Part shown: piece after piece, positions 1-6,938 of the stretch
Position numbering within the stretch: position 1 is the stretch's first letter
Layout of the letters: every line of letters starts with the position of its first letter
Assembly (NCBI GenBank): GCA_031376425.1
Contig: JANMDR010000161.1
Span: 1-18,744 of the forward strand
Source: JANMDR01 sp031376425
Lineage (GTDB): Bacteria; Pseudomonadota; Gammaproteobacteria; Burkholderiales; Usitatibacteraceae
Direction: 5' to 3'
Length of the DNA stretch: 18,744 nucleotides
Notes under the pieces: generated by a model
Told to the model about the DNA's origin: nothing
Databases searched by the model: none
The model's input: only the letters and a program-made list of their open reading frames with translations
Translations under genes and position numbers: made by a program

Positions 1-54
1 TCGCTCTAACCTAGCTTTTACACTAAATTATTACGTACACTCAAAATCATTAAC

Positions 55-72
55 TGGTAATTTTACTTACCA
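55..72. repeat. 18-bp inverted repeat TGGTAA-N6-TTACCA
   Basis: Perfect 6-bp arms (55-60 and 67-72) flank a 6-nt spacer. On the minus strand this lies in the rrn leader, so a leader RNA hairpin is the simplest reading. A protein operator is possible, but no gene start is adjacent. Confidence 0.4.
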
Positions 73-189
73 TTTACTTCTTCTGGTGTTTACTACTTGT
101 ATCTATGTACGCTTAGCACAGTCGCCGGATTTAACTCCAACAACCGCCTAAACTAACCGACACAACTAGTACCCACCTCTATCGATTGT

Positions 190-206
190 CTAAATTTTTA
201 AAGAGC
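190..206 (-). promoter_or_regulatory. boxA antitermination element of the rrn leader
   Basis: The minus strand reads GCTCTTTAAAAATTTAG, close to the boxA consensus TGCTCTTTAACA bound by NusB/NusE in rRNA antitermination. It lies about 70 nt after the predicted start of the rrn transcript, as expected. I did not find a convincing boxB hairpin; a short CGC/GCG pairing (plus 234-242) is the only candidate. Confidence 0.65.
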
Positions 207-283
207 TTGCTGAACACTTTTTTATTTCTCTAACCGCGTTGCGCTTTATTTGCTGCACTGCGGTGTGTTTCAACGAAGGCCGA

Positions 284-311
284 ATTCTACAGGAACTAGC
301 GGATACGTCAA
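284..311 (-). promoter_or_regulatory. rrn P1-type promoter with upstream AT-rich UP element
   Basis: On the minus strand TTGACG (311-306) and TAGAAT (289-284) are separated by 16 bp, the spacing usual for rRNA P1 promoters. A GC-rich discriminator (TCGGCC, 283-278) follows the -10, as in promoters under stringent (ppGpp/DksA) control. Upstream of the -35, at about 312-346, lies an A/T-rich tract with A- and T-runs that fits an UP element. Transcription would start near 277-275. The promoter fires away from the zur-like gene at 458. Confidence 0.75.
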
Positions 312-360
312 GCGTTTTCTTAAATTTATTGAAAGATTTTTTTTCACACCCTTATTTTTG

Positions 361-398
361 TAGCAAATTTTTAGCCTTAATTTTCATTGTTTTTGCTA
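361..398. repeat. inverted repeat TAGCAAA/TTTGCTA upstream of the zur-like gene
   Basis: TAGCAAA (361-367) and its exact reverse complement TTTGCTA (392-398) are separated by 24 bp in the A/T-rich space between the divergent rrn promoter and the repressor gene at 458. It could be part of the regulatory region. It does not match the usual Zur-box pattern, and no convincing Zur operator was seen in 326-457. In AT-rich DNA a 7-bp repeat can be chance. Confidence 0.3.
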
Positions 399-457
399 TG
401 AAGGCGCATTAAACTGGGGCACTATTTTTTATTGCTAAATTATTTTTTGGATTTTTA

Positions 458-919
458 ATGACCGCTCAATTTTTAGACCAACTTCTTGCCGCAGAACAGT
501 TGCTTCGCGAAAAGGGCGAGCGCATTACCCAACCCCGAGTGGCGGTTCTGAGCATGTTGATGTCATCAGACCATGCTGTTTCACATTTAGACGTAGCGCA
601 AGAAATTAGTTTGCATAAACCCGTAGACCGCGTCACGGTATATCGCGTATTAGAGTGGCTGACGCAATTGGGGTTGGCGCATCGTATTGCCTGTGATGAC
701 CGCGTTTGGCGTTTTATGCTCAACACGTCATCGAAAAAGGTAGAACAAAAGCAACCTCACGAACACGCGCACTTTACCTGCACACAATGCGGTCATATGT
801 CGTGTTTAGAGTCGGTATCAACAAAATTGCAGTTTCAGTTGCCAAAAGGCTTTAAAACGCAAGAAATTGACCTCATGATCCGCGGCGTTTGTGCTTCCTG
901 CACCAAGATCACAGCTTAA
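458..919 (+). CDS. zur: Fur-family metal-responsive repressor, Zur-like
   Basis: A 153-aa protein with the Fur-family layout. The N-terminal winged-helix domain (about 1-88) has a recognition helix around 57-68 (DRVTVYRVLEWL). The C-terminal metal-binding/dimerisation domain starts with HEHAH (101-105). Two CxxC pairs, C108/C111 and C145/C148, are typical of the structural Zn(Cys)4 site. The ATG at 458 follows a weak TTGGA ribosome site. Its stop codon abuts the ATG of the next gene, suggesting translational coupling. Choosing Zur over Fur or PerR rests on context: the following genes are COG0523 GTPases and an ABC system known to be Zur-controlled in other proteobacteria. Zinc-loaded Zur would repress this cluster, including itself, but I could not identify its operator. 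Family assignment is firm; metal specificity is inferred. Confidence 0.88.
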   Translation: MTAQFLDQLLAAEQLLREKGERITQPRVAVLSMLMSSDHAVSHLDVAQEISLHKPVDRVTVYRVLEWLTQLGLAHRIACDDRVWRFMLNTSSKKVEQKQPHEHAHFTCTQCGHMSCLESVSTKLQFQLPKGFKTQEIDLMIRGVCASCTKITA

Positions 920-1966
920 ATGACTGCATCCAGCGTCACGCCGGTTACCTTGCTGACCGGTTTCTTAGGCAGCGGCAAAACAACCTTGCTCAATGCGCTC
1001 CTAAAGCATCCAGATTGCGCTAACACTGCAGTACTGATTAATGAGTACGGCGACGTTGCCATTGACCATCTGCTCGTGCGCGAAGCCTCAGAGACAATGA
1101 TGGTAATGAGTAACGGCTGTATTTGTTGCTCAGTGGCAGGAGATATGGTGCAGGCGCTGCGCGATCTTTATTTTAAGCGGGCAAATGGCGAAGTGCCCCC
1201 GTTTAAGCGGGTGATTATCGAGACCACCGGGCTGGCGGATCCCGCACCTATTTTGCATACCTTAATTCAAATGCCCTTGGTTGCTGCGCGCTATAGTTTT
1301 TCAGGCGTGGTCACTACGGTGGACGCCACCCATGCTGAAGGGCAGTTAAACACCCAATTTGAGGCACTTAAGCAAATCGCGCTTGCTGATCGCATTATTA
1401 TCACCAAAACGGATATTGCCACTCCGGAAGTGGTGGCGGCATTACGAGAACGCATTACCGCCCTTAACCCGGGTGCAACTATTTTTATGGCGAACCATGG
1501 CGATATTGATCCTACTTTATTGCTTGATACCGGTTTATTTCAAGCCAGCGATAAGCCTGTAGACGTCCGTAAATGGCTGCGTTCCGAACATTTTCGCGAA
1601 GTGAGTTTGAACCAGTCCCATAAATTTTTGCCGCCGCAAACAGCACCTAGTCGCCATGACGCACGCATTATCTCTTTTTCAATTATTGAGGAGCAGCCGC
1701 TCGATTGGGATAATTTTTGTGACGCGCTTGAGCTCATTGTAAGTCTTCAGGGTGATAATATTTTGCGCATGAAGGGCATCGTTCACGTCCGCAATGAAAC
1801 TCGCCCGCGTGCAATTCATGTTGTACAACATACGATCTATCCCTCTGCGGCGCTGCCATCATGGCCTGACGATGATAAACGTAGCAAACTAGTATTTATA
1901 TTACGCGACGCTAATGAACAATTAATCCGCGACACATTGCGTAATATGCTTTCGACCCCAACTTAA
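920..1966 (+). CDS. COG0523/CobW-family GTPase, putative zinc metallochaperone (first copy)
   Basis: A 348-aa G3E-family GTPase. Visible motifs are the P-loop GFLGSGKT (14-21), the metal-binding CxCC signature in NGCICC (C67, C69, C70), ETTGLADP (101-108) and the guanine-specificity motif TKTD (162-165). A CobW C-terminal domain follows from about 245 (the HDARIISFSI stretch onward). Members linked to Zur (ZigA, YeiR, ZNG1-type) are thought to use GTP hydrolysis to deliver zinc to client proteins under starvation. The start ATG touches the stop of the repressor gene (TAA-ATG), and no clear ribosome site precedes it, so coupled translation is likely. It differs from its neighbour at 1992 in lacking the compact HHEHDD cluster. 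The target protein cannot be read from sequence. Confidence 0.88.
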   Translation: MTASSVTPVTLLTGFLGSGKTTLLNALLKHPDCANTAVLINEYGDVAIDHLLVREASETMMVMSNGCICCSVAGDMVQALRDLYFKRANGEVPPFKRVIIETTGLADPAPILHTLIQMPLVAARYSFSGVVTTVDATHAEGQLNTQFEALKQIALADRIIITKTDIATPEVVAALRERITALNPGATIFMANHGDIDPTLLLDTGLFQASDKPVDVRKWLRSEHFREVSLNQSHKFLPPQTAPSRHDARIISFSIIEEQPLDWDNFCDALELIVSLQGDNILRMKGIVHVRNETRPRAIHVVQHTIYPSAALPSWPDDDKRSKLVFILRDANEQLIRDTLRNMLSTPT

Positions 1967-1991
1967 ACTATTTAGACCCAATCATTCCACC

Positions 1992-2999
1992 ATGAACACA
2001 AAAGTAAAAACACCTAAACTCATCCCAGCCACAATTTTGACCGGCTTTCTTGGTAGCGGCAAAACTACTTTGCTAAAAAGAATTTTGACGGAAAAGCACG
2101 GTGAACGCATTGCCATTATTGAGAACGAATTTGGTGAAGAAGGCATTGATAACGATATTTTGGTACGTGAAGATCAAGAGCAAATTATCGAGATGAATAA
2201 CGGCTGCATTTGCTGTACTGTGCGCGGCGATTTGGTGCGTATTCTTAATAAATTTGCTGCACAGAAAAAAGCGGGCACTTTGAAGTTTGATCGCGTAATT
2301 ATTGAAACCACGGGCTTAGCTGATCCTGGGCCAGTTGCTCAAACTTTTTTTATGGATGAAGATGTAACCGAACATTATTTGCTAGATGCCGTCATTACGG
2401 TAATCGATGCTAAGCATGCGCCGATGCAGATGGAAAAGCACGAAGAAGCGATGCAGCAAATCGGCTTTGCTGATCGTTTGCTGCTTTCCAAAACAGATTT
2501 AGTGAACGAAGACGACCTAAAACGTTTGCAGGCACGTCTACGCCAAATAAATCCGCGCGCCACGCAAACTACCGTGAATTTTGGCGTCACCCCAATTAAA
2601 GATATTCTCGATATTCGCGGCTTTAATTTAAATTCTATCCTTGATATCGATCCTGACTTTTTGGGCGATGACCACCACGAACACGATGACGCTATTCAAT
2701 CCTTTGTTTGGAAAGATGCTCGGCCTTTGGACATGCAAAAAATTGAATCTTTTCTTTCGTTGCTAATCCAAAGCTACGGTGTTGATATGTTGCGCTACAA
2801 GGGCGTGCTCAATATTGAAGGCCAGCAAAATCGAATGATTTTTCAAGGAGTACATATGCTCATGGGTGGTAGCCCCGGCAAGCCTTGGGCAAAAGGTGAT
2901 GTCCGTGAAAGCAAAATGGTTTTTATTGGTCGCCGCTTGCCAAAGCGTATATTTTTAGAGGGTTTAGCTTTTTGTGTAGCGGAACCGAGCACCGCTTAA
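1992..2999 (+). CDS. COG0523/CobW-family GTPase, putative zinc metallochaperone (second copy)
   Basis: A 335-aa paralogue of the preceding gene: P-loop GFLGSGKT (18-25), NGCICC with C72, C74 and C75, ETTGLADP (105-112), SKTD (166-169), then a CobW C-terminal domain. A short Asp/His cluster, HHEHDD (228-233), sits between the GTPase and C-terminal domains, where many zinc-linked COG0523 proteins carry a His-rich metal-binding linker. The overall pattern resembles YjiA/ZigA-like members. It is 25 bp downstream of the first copy and 6 bp upstream of the ABC ATPase, so probably in the same transcript. The two copies differ enough over their length to suggest an old duplication or different subfamilies rather than a recent one. 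Confidence 0.88.
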   Translation: MNTKVKTPKLIPATILTGFLGSGKTTLLKRILTEKHGERIAIIENEFGEEGIDNDILVREDQEQIIEMNNGCICCTVRGDLVRILNKFAAQKKAGTLKFDRVIIETTGLADPGPVAQTFFMDEDVTEHYLLDAVITVIDAKHAPMQMEKHEEAMQQIGFADRLLLSKTDLVNEDDLKRLQARLRQINPRATQTTVNFGVTPIKDILDIRGFNLNSILDIDPDFLGDDHHEHDDAIQSFVWKDARPLDMQKIESFLSLLIQSYGVDMLRYKGVLNIEGQQNRMIFQGVHMLMGGSPGKPWAKGDVRESKMVFIGRRLPKRIFLEGLAFCVAEPSTA

Positions 3000-3005
3000 T
3001 AAATC

Positions 3006-3674
3006 ATGATTGAAATTAAAAATCTTCACGTCAACTTTACTCATGCAAACAGCACCAGTGCGGCGCTAAGCTTGGCGCACTGGCAGGTAGCTGCAGGCGC
3101 GCACACGCTTGTTCTTGGCCCGAGCGGATCGGGGAAATCGACATTGCTAAATGTATTGGGTGGATTGGCTGTAAACATTAATGATGGCGCTAGCGTAACC
3201 GTGTGCGGCGTGATGCCATACCAAATTAGCCGCAGCGCACGCGATGCGTTACGGGCGCAACACATAGGTTTTGTAACGCAACGCGTTCATTTAATTAACG
3301 CTATTTCAGTGACGGAAAACCTGCGTTTAGCACTACGATTAGGCGGAAACTCGCTTCAAAAAGCAGATGAAAACACCCGCATTGAGGCGATTTTGGCGCA
3401 TCTAAATTTAACCAATAAAGCATCAGTAAAACCAACCATGCTATCCGTTGGTGAAGCGCAACGCGTGGCCATTGCCCGCGCTGTTATTAAGCGCCCTGCC
3501 CTACTCATTGCCGATGAACCGACTTCAGCGCTTGATGACGCGAATGCGCTTAGCGCGGCGCAATTATTACTTGACACCGCCAAGCAGCATGGCAGCACTT
3601 TAGTTGTAGCCACGCACGATGCGCGAATTAAGCACCTCTTTGCCCACACTCTTAATATTGGTGCAACGCTATGA
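3006..3674 (+). CDS. ABC transporter ATP-binding protein (LolD/MacB-type), zinc-associated
   Basis: A 222-aa ABC ATPase with a complete motif set: Walker A GPSGSGKST (38-46), Q-loop Gln92, Walker B plus D-loop LLIADEPTSALD (167-178) and H-loop His204. The signature is LSVGEAQR (146-153) rather than canonical LSGGQ. Size and sequence resemble LolD/MacB/FtsE-type ATPases that pair with FtsX-like permeases and often drive mechanical work in the envelope rather than transmembrane import. It overlaps the permease gene by 4 bp (ATGA), a strong sign of a dedicated pair. By gene context it matches Zur-regulated systems such as Pseudomonas PA4064 and the Vibrio Zrg ATPase; the substrate is inferred. 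Confidence 0.88.
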   Translation: MIEIKNLHVNFTHANSTSAALSLAHWQVAAGAHTLVLGPSGSGKSTLLNVLGGLAVNINDGASVTVCGVMPYQISRSARDALRAQHIGFVTQRVHLINAISVTENLRLALRLGGNSLQKADENTRIEAILAHLNLTNKASVKPTMLSVGEAQRVAIARAVIKRPALLIADEPTSALDDANALSAAQLLLDTAKQHGSTLVVATHDARIKHLFAHTLNIGATL

Positions 3675-5056
3675 ATACCATCGGCACACTGAGTACCGCC
3701 TTTGGTTTGGCATTGGCTTATTTAAAACAGCGATTTTTCGCGACCGTCTTAAACATACTGTTATTGGCGATGGGGGTGGCAACGATTATTGTGGTGCTGC
3801 TATTAACACATCAAGCGCAGCAGGCCATGGGTCGCGATGCCAAAAATATTGATCTTGTCGTTGGCGCTAAAGGCAGCCCGCTGCAAATTATCCTGTCTTC
3901 CATCTATCAACTTGATGTGCCCACTGGCAATATTGCCTTGAAGGATGCCCAAGCATTACTCAAAAACCCTTTGATCAAAGAAGGCATTCCGCTATCCATG
4001 GGCGACAGCTATCGTGGTGCGCGCATTATTGGCACGACACCGGCCTATATCGCGCTCTATGGTGGCACCTTCGCGAGTGGCGCTGTATTTACTAAACCGT
4101 TTGAAGCGGTGATTGGTGCACGTGTTGCGGCTGAATTAGGCTTGAACGTAGGCACAAAATTTGTAGGCGCACATGGCATTACCCAAGGCCCTGCCACCCA
4201 AGCACATGGTGAACATCCGCTTCAGGTCGTTGGCGTACTCGCGGCAACACAAACCGTGCTCGATCGCGTCATATTAGTGAATTTAGAAACAGTATGGGAT
4301 GTTCATGCCCCACCAGCAAACATAAGCACTACGCCGGTAAGCACTAAACCTATAAGCGCTACGCCAGTATCCGCTTCAGCCAAAAGCCCCGCCAAGGCTC
4401 ATAATCATGCGCGTGATAAAGATCACGATGACGATCACGACCACGATCACGAGAGTGATGCGGCAAAAAAGAATATTGGCAATAATTTGGTCGCCAGCGA
4501 TGATGACGATCACAAACAAATTACGGCGCTGCTCATTCGTTATGCCACACCGCTCGCAGCCGCCATATTGCCGCGCGAAATTAATAGCCAAAGCGCCCTA
4601 CAGGCTGCAGTACCTGCATATGAGACTGTGCGCATGTTTGGATTGCTCGATATTGGCGTGAAGGCTATGCAGGCCATTGCTATCGCCATGATTATCGCAG
4701 CAGCGCTGGGTATCTTTATTGCCCTATCGCAGGCGCTAGAGACACGCTATCCAGATTTAGCGCAATTACGCCTACTGGGTGCCACACCATCACTGCTCGC
4801 GGCCACCCTTGCTATCGAAGGGCTGCTACTTGCCGCCGTGGGCGGTATACTAGGCATAGCGCTTGGCCATATTGGCGCTGCTGTGATTGGCGGAATGTCG
4901 GCAGTTTCGAATCAATTGCAAATTGGTGGCCTGCTATTTTTGCCAATGGAATGGGCAGTATTACTTGGCTGCTTGTTGCTAGGGGTACTCGCGGCACTGT
5001 TACCGGCATTACGCGCTTATCGCGTCGATATTTCTAAAGCGCTTGCAGCACAATAA
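3671..5056 (+). CDS. FtsX/MacB-type ABC permease with internal His/Asp-rich loop
   Basis: A 461-aa membrane protein with the FtsX/MacB plan. There is one N-terminal membrane segment (about 19-43), a large periplasmic domain, and three C-terminal membrane segments near 335-360, 380-410 and 425-450. The start overlaps the ATPase stop by 4 bp. Within the periplasmic part, about 218-243 is a Ser/Thr/Pro/Ala-rich low-complexity linker with repeated TPVS/KPIS units. At 244-263 comes a His/Asp cluster (H244, H246, H252, H256, H258 and H260 among many Asp), then a second acidic patch SDDDDH near 276. Such clusters typically bind Zn2+ or other soft metals. Related Zur-controlled systems (PA4065, Vibrio Zrg) have a permease of this class beside a separate His-rich periplasmic protein, absent here. 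Function as a zinc-scavenging or envelope system is inferred. Confidence 0.85.
   Translation: MNTIGTLSTAFGLALAYLKQRFFATVLNILLLAMGVATIIVVLLLTHQAQQAMGRDAKNIDLVVGAKGSPLQIILSSIYQLDVPTGNIALKDAQALLKNPLIKEGIPLSMGDSYRGARIIGTTPAYIALYGGTFASGAVFTKPFEAVIGARVAAELGLNVGTKFVGAHGITQGPATQAHGEHPLQVVGVLAATQTVLDRVILVNLETVWDVHAPPANISTTPVSTKPISATPVSASAKSPAKAHNHARDKDHDDDHDHDHESDAAKKNIGNNLVASDDDDHKQITALLIRYATPLAAAILPREINSQSALQAAVPAYETVRMFGLLDIGVKAMQAIAIAMIIAAALGIFIALSQALETRYPDLAQLRLLGATPSLLAATLAIEGLLLAAVGGILGIALGHIGAAVIGGMSAVSNQLQIGGLLFLPMEWAVLLGCLLLGVLAALLPALRAYRVDISKALAAQ
4322..4450 (+). repeat. low-complexity repeats encoding the linker and His/Asp cluster of the permease
   Basis: Near-repeats of AAGC[A/G]CTACGCC[G/A]GTA occur at 4323-4338 and 4353-4368, giving duplicated TPVS units. 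They are followed by a run of alternating CAC/GAT/GAC codons (about 4400-4453) for the His/Asp cluster. The pattern suggests growth by slippage or unequal exchange, so length may vary between strains. Confidence 0.6.
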
Positions 5057-5122
5057 ACGAATCAAAAAGCATCACAGCACAGTTAGTCAACCTCGATTTA
5101 GTGAAGATTTGGAGCATTCAAC

Positions 5123-5614
5123 ATGAAAAAGCGATTATCAACCATCCTACACTTGGCCTTGTCTAGCGCGCTCATTTGCAGTATGAATCTTGCTCCGGTC
5201 ACGGCATTGGCATTACAACCAGCACCGCAAACCGGATTTATCGGAGCCGACCCCACGCCAGCCGGCACAATTCCGTGGCAATTGTTGTTGCAAGCAAAAA
5301 CGGTGCAAAAACCGAATAAGAAATTCGGCCCCGTCTTTACCGAGCAAATCCAGCAGCTCAATAAGAAATCAGTGAAACTTTACGGTTTTATGCTGCCCTT
5401 GGAAACCTCTGATTTACAAAAGCGCTTTTTATTGGGCATATATCCACCGCATTGCTCTTTTTGCCTCTCTGGCGGCCCAGAATCATTGGTTGAAGTGATC
5501 GCCGCCACGCCATTAAAATATACACTGGACGCTATCGTTATTTCTGGCACGATGAATGTGCTAGAAAATGACCTAGTGTATTACCGTTTGACCGATGCCA
5601 AATTGGCACAGTAA
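5123..5614 (+). CDS. secreted DUF3299-like protein of the zinc cluster
   Basis: A 163-aa protein with a Sec signal peptide: KKR at the N-terminus, a hydrophobic core to about residue 24, and probable cleavage near 30 (TALA-LQ). The mature part carries the DUF3299-type pattern GFMLPLE (88-94), FLL (102-104), then a CxxC pair C111/C114 followed by SGGPES. The CxxC could bind metal or undergo thiol-disulfide exchange; neither is demonstrated. A good ribosome site (TTGGAG, 5109-5114) precedes the ATG by 8 nt. The gene begins 66 bp after the permease. Genes of this family follow the ATPase and permease in Zur-regulated clusters of Pseudomonas (PA4066), supporting a joint role. No lipobox was seen, so it is probably soluble in the periplasm. 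Molecular function is unknown. Confidence 0.75.
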   Translation: MKKRLSTILHLALSSALICSMNLAPVTALALQPAPQTGFIGADPTPAGTIPWQLLLQAKTVQKPNKKFGPVFTEQIQQLNKKSVKLYGFMLPLETSDLQKRFLLGIYPPHCSFCLSGGPESLVEVIAATPLKYTLDAIVISGTMNVLENDLVYYRLTDAKLAQ

Positions 5615-5677
5615 CAATCAACCATGAACATCGAATCGTAGTAGCGAGCATCCCAAAAAAGTTTATAGGCACAACCT

Positions 5678-6847
5678 ATGTCCACACCACCGCGTAGCAG
5701 TCCGCCTCGTCCTTCTTCATCTGCTCCCGCCGCCGCACCAGCAACGCCAGCAGCTCGGCCAGCTGGAACGGTGGCACCAACGCCATCCGCTGGCACAACG
5801 GGTGGGTTTGCTGCAGACGCGCTGAATCCGGATTCATCTACCCTGCCCGCGCTCTACGAGGCAGCAATTTTATACGCGGCTGATCACTACGATGCGACCA
5901 AGGACGTGCTTAAAGAACATCTTAAAACACCCGACGGTAAAAACAATATTCGCACATGGCTAACACTATTTGATTTTTACCAGATCACCGGAAATCGTAG
6001 CGAGTTTGATGCCATCTCTATGCTATTTACTGTGAAATTTGAGCGCTCACCACCAGCTTGGGCGGAAGCGCAAGATACGGTTGATCCGCGCCGTAAAGAA
6101 AAGCGTGAACACAAAGATTTTTTCCTATTCTCGCCCGCAGCAGACGGCTCGATGATGTCAGAAATTGATCGCTTCGAGAGCTTTATCAAGGAGCTTGGCT
6201 CCGCCCGGGTAGATTTAGGTCGCATTAAAACCATTGAAGTAGAAGAAGCCGCACTTTTCGCCGTGCTATTACAGCGTGTACGCCGTGCAAAAATGCACCT
6301 TTGGTTTAATAATTTTGCCTCTATAGAAACTTTACTGAAACAACGAATCAATGCCGCCGGCACCGATAAAGATCATGCACTAGGATTCTGGTCATTTATG
6401 TTTGAACTTTATGTAAGCGATGCCAAACTCAACGAATACGAAGAGCTTGGTATGGAATACGCCGTTGTATTTGAAATGTCCCCACCGGCTTGGGAAGATA
6501 TTACCCGGCCCACTGGCGCGGCGGATGAAGAGGATACCCCCAAGGTGGCTGCAAATAGCCAGACACCAATCGGTTATCCGCTAAAAGGGGTGTTTAATTT
6601 AGAAAGCCGCGATGTCGCCATGGCGCTATCAGTGCATGCGTCTAAAGTACAAGAGGTGGTGATTGACATGGGTGCCCTCATGCGCATAGATTTTGCTGCA
6701 GCCAGTTATTTTTTTGAAACCGTTCGTAGCTTACAATCTGGCCAAAAACGTATTATTTTGTCTAACCTCAACGAGCTTGTAGCAGCTTTGCTCGAAGTAT
6801 TTGGCATGCAAAAGCATGCCATGTTAATGCGCAAAAAAACCGTATAG
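5678..6847 (+). CDS. STAS-domain protein upstream of hslVU
   Basis: A 389-aa cytoplasmic protein. Residues 1 to about 48 are Pro/Ala/Ser-rich and probably disordered. A mostly helical middle region of about 250 residues follows, in which two similar segments occur: FTVKFERSPPAWAEA near 120 and VVFEMSPPAWED near 263, so this part may be an internal duplication. The C-terminal 85 residues look like a STAS domain (VVIDMGALMRIDFAAASYFF, then KRIILSNLNELVAALLEVFG). STAS domains act as anti-sigma-factor antagonists or NTP-sensing modules. In place of the phosphorylatable Ser of SpoIIAA there is DFAAASY, so classical phosphoregulation is doubtful. A weak ATAGG precedes the ATG. Genes like this commonly precede hslV in Burkholderiales; its job is unknown. 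Confidence 0.72.
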   Translation: MSTPPRSSPPRPSSSAPAAAPATPAARPAGTVAPTPSAGTTGGFAADALNPDSSTLPALYEAAILYAADHYDATKDVLKEHLKTPDGKNNIRTWLTLFDFYQITGNRSEFDAISMLFTVKFERSPPAWAEAQDTVDPRRKEKREHKDFFLFSPAADGSMMSEIDRFESFIKELGSARVDLGRIKTIEVEEAALFAVLLQRVRRAKMHLWFNNFASIETLLKQRINAAGTDKDHALGFWSFMFELYVSDAKLNEYEELGMEYAVVFEMSPPAWEDITRPTGAADEEDTPKVAANSQTPIGYPLKGVFNLESRDVAMALSVHASKVQEVVIDMGALMRIDFAAASYFFETVRSLQSGQKRIILSNLNELVAALLEVFGMQKHAMLMRKKTV

Positions 6848-6870
6848 CCTATTCCCTATTTTTCATACGC

Positions 6871-6907
6871 GCCTTGTAACTGTCCTAAAATAGGGCATCT
6901 ACAAGGC
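6871..6907. repeat. hairpin element A with CCTAAAATAGGGC core
   Basis: An 8-bp outer stem, GCCTTGTA (6871-6878) with TACAAGGC (6900-6907), encloses an inner stem TGTCCTA/TAGGGCA with one G-U pair and a 3-nt AAA loop. It lies between the STAS gene stop and hslV. No U-tract follows on either strand, so it is not a standard intrinsic terminator. Elements at 17147-17189 and 18201-18238 share the core. Confidence 0.7.
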
Positions 6908-6938
6908 ACAATCATTTCTGTAAAACCATCTAACTATT

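Larger units (their letters stand above)
1..277 (-). ncRNA. 5' leader of an rRNA operon (16S leader, 16S itself outside the window)
   Basis: Read on the minus strand, this stretch has the layout of a betaproteobacterial rrn leader. It lies downstream of a strong promoter at 284-311 and contains the boxA-like sequence GCTCTTTAAAAATTTAG at 206-190. This is followed by a CGATAGAGGTGGG stretch resembling the CGATAAGTGTGGGCG segment common after boxA in betaproteobacterial rrn leaders. It has no protein-coding potential. The 16S gene would begin left of position 1, so its identity is inferred from promoter and leader rather than from rRNA sequence. The leader also holds an inverted repeat at 55-72, which could form a small hairpin near the 16S processing region. 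Confidence 0.72.

Noticed and set aside
1..457. Zur operator upstream of the zur-like gene
   Set aside because: No sequence resembling the usual Zur-box palindrome (GTTATA...TATAAC type) was found; the repeats at 55-72 and 361-398 differ from it.
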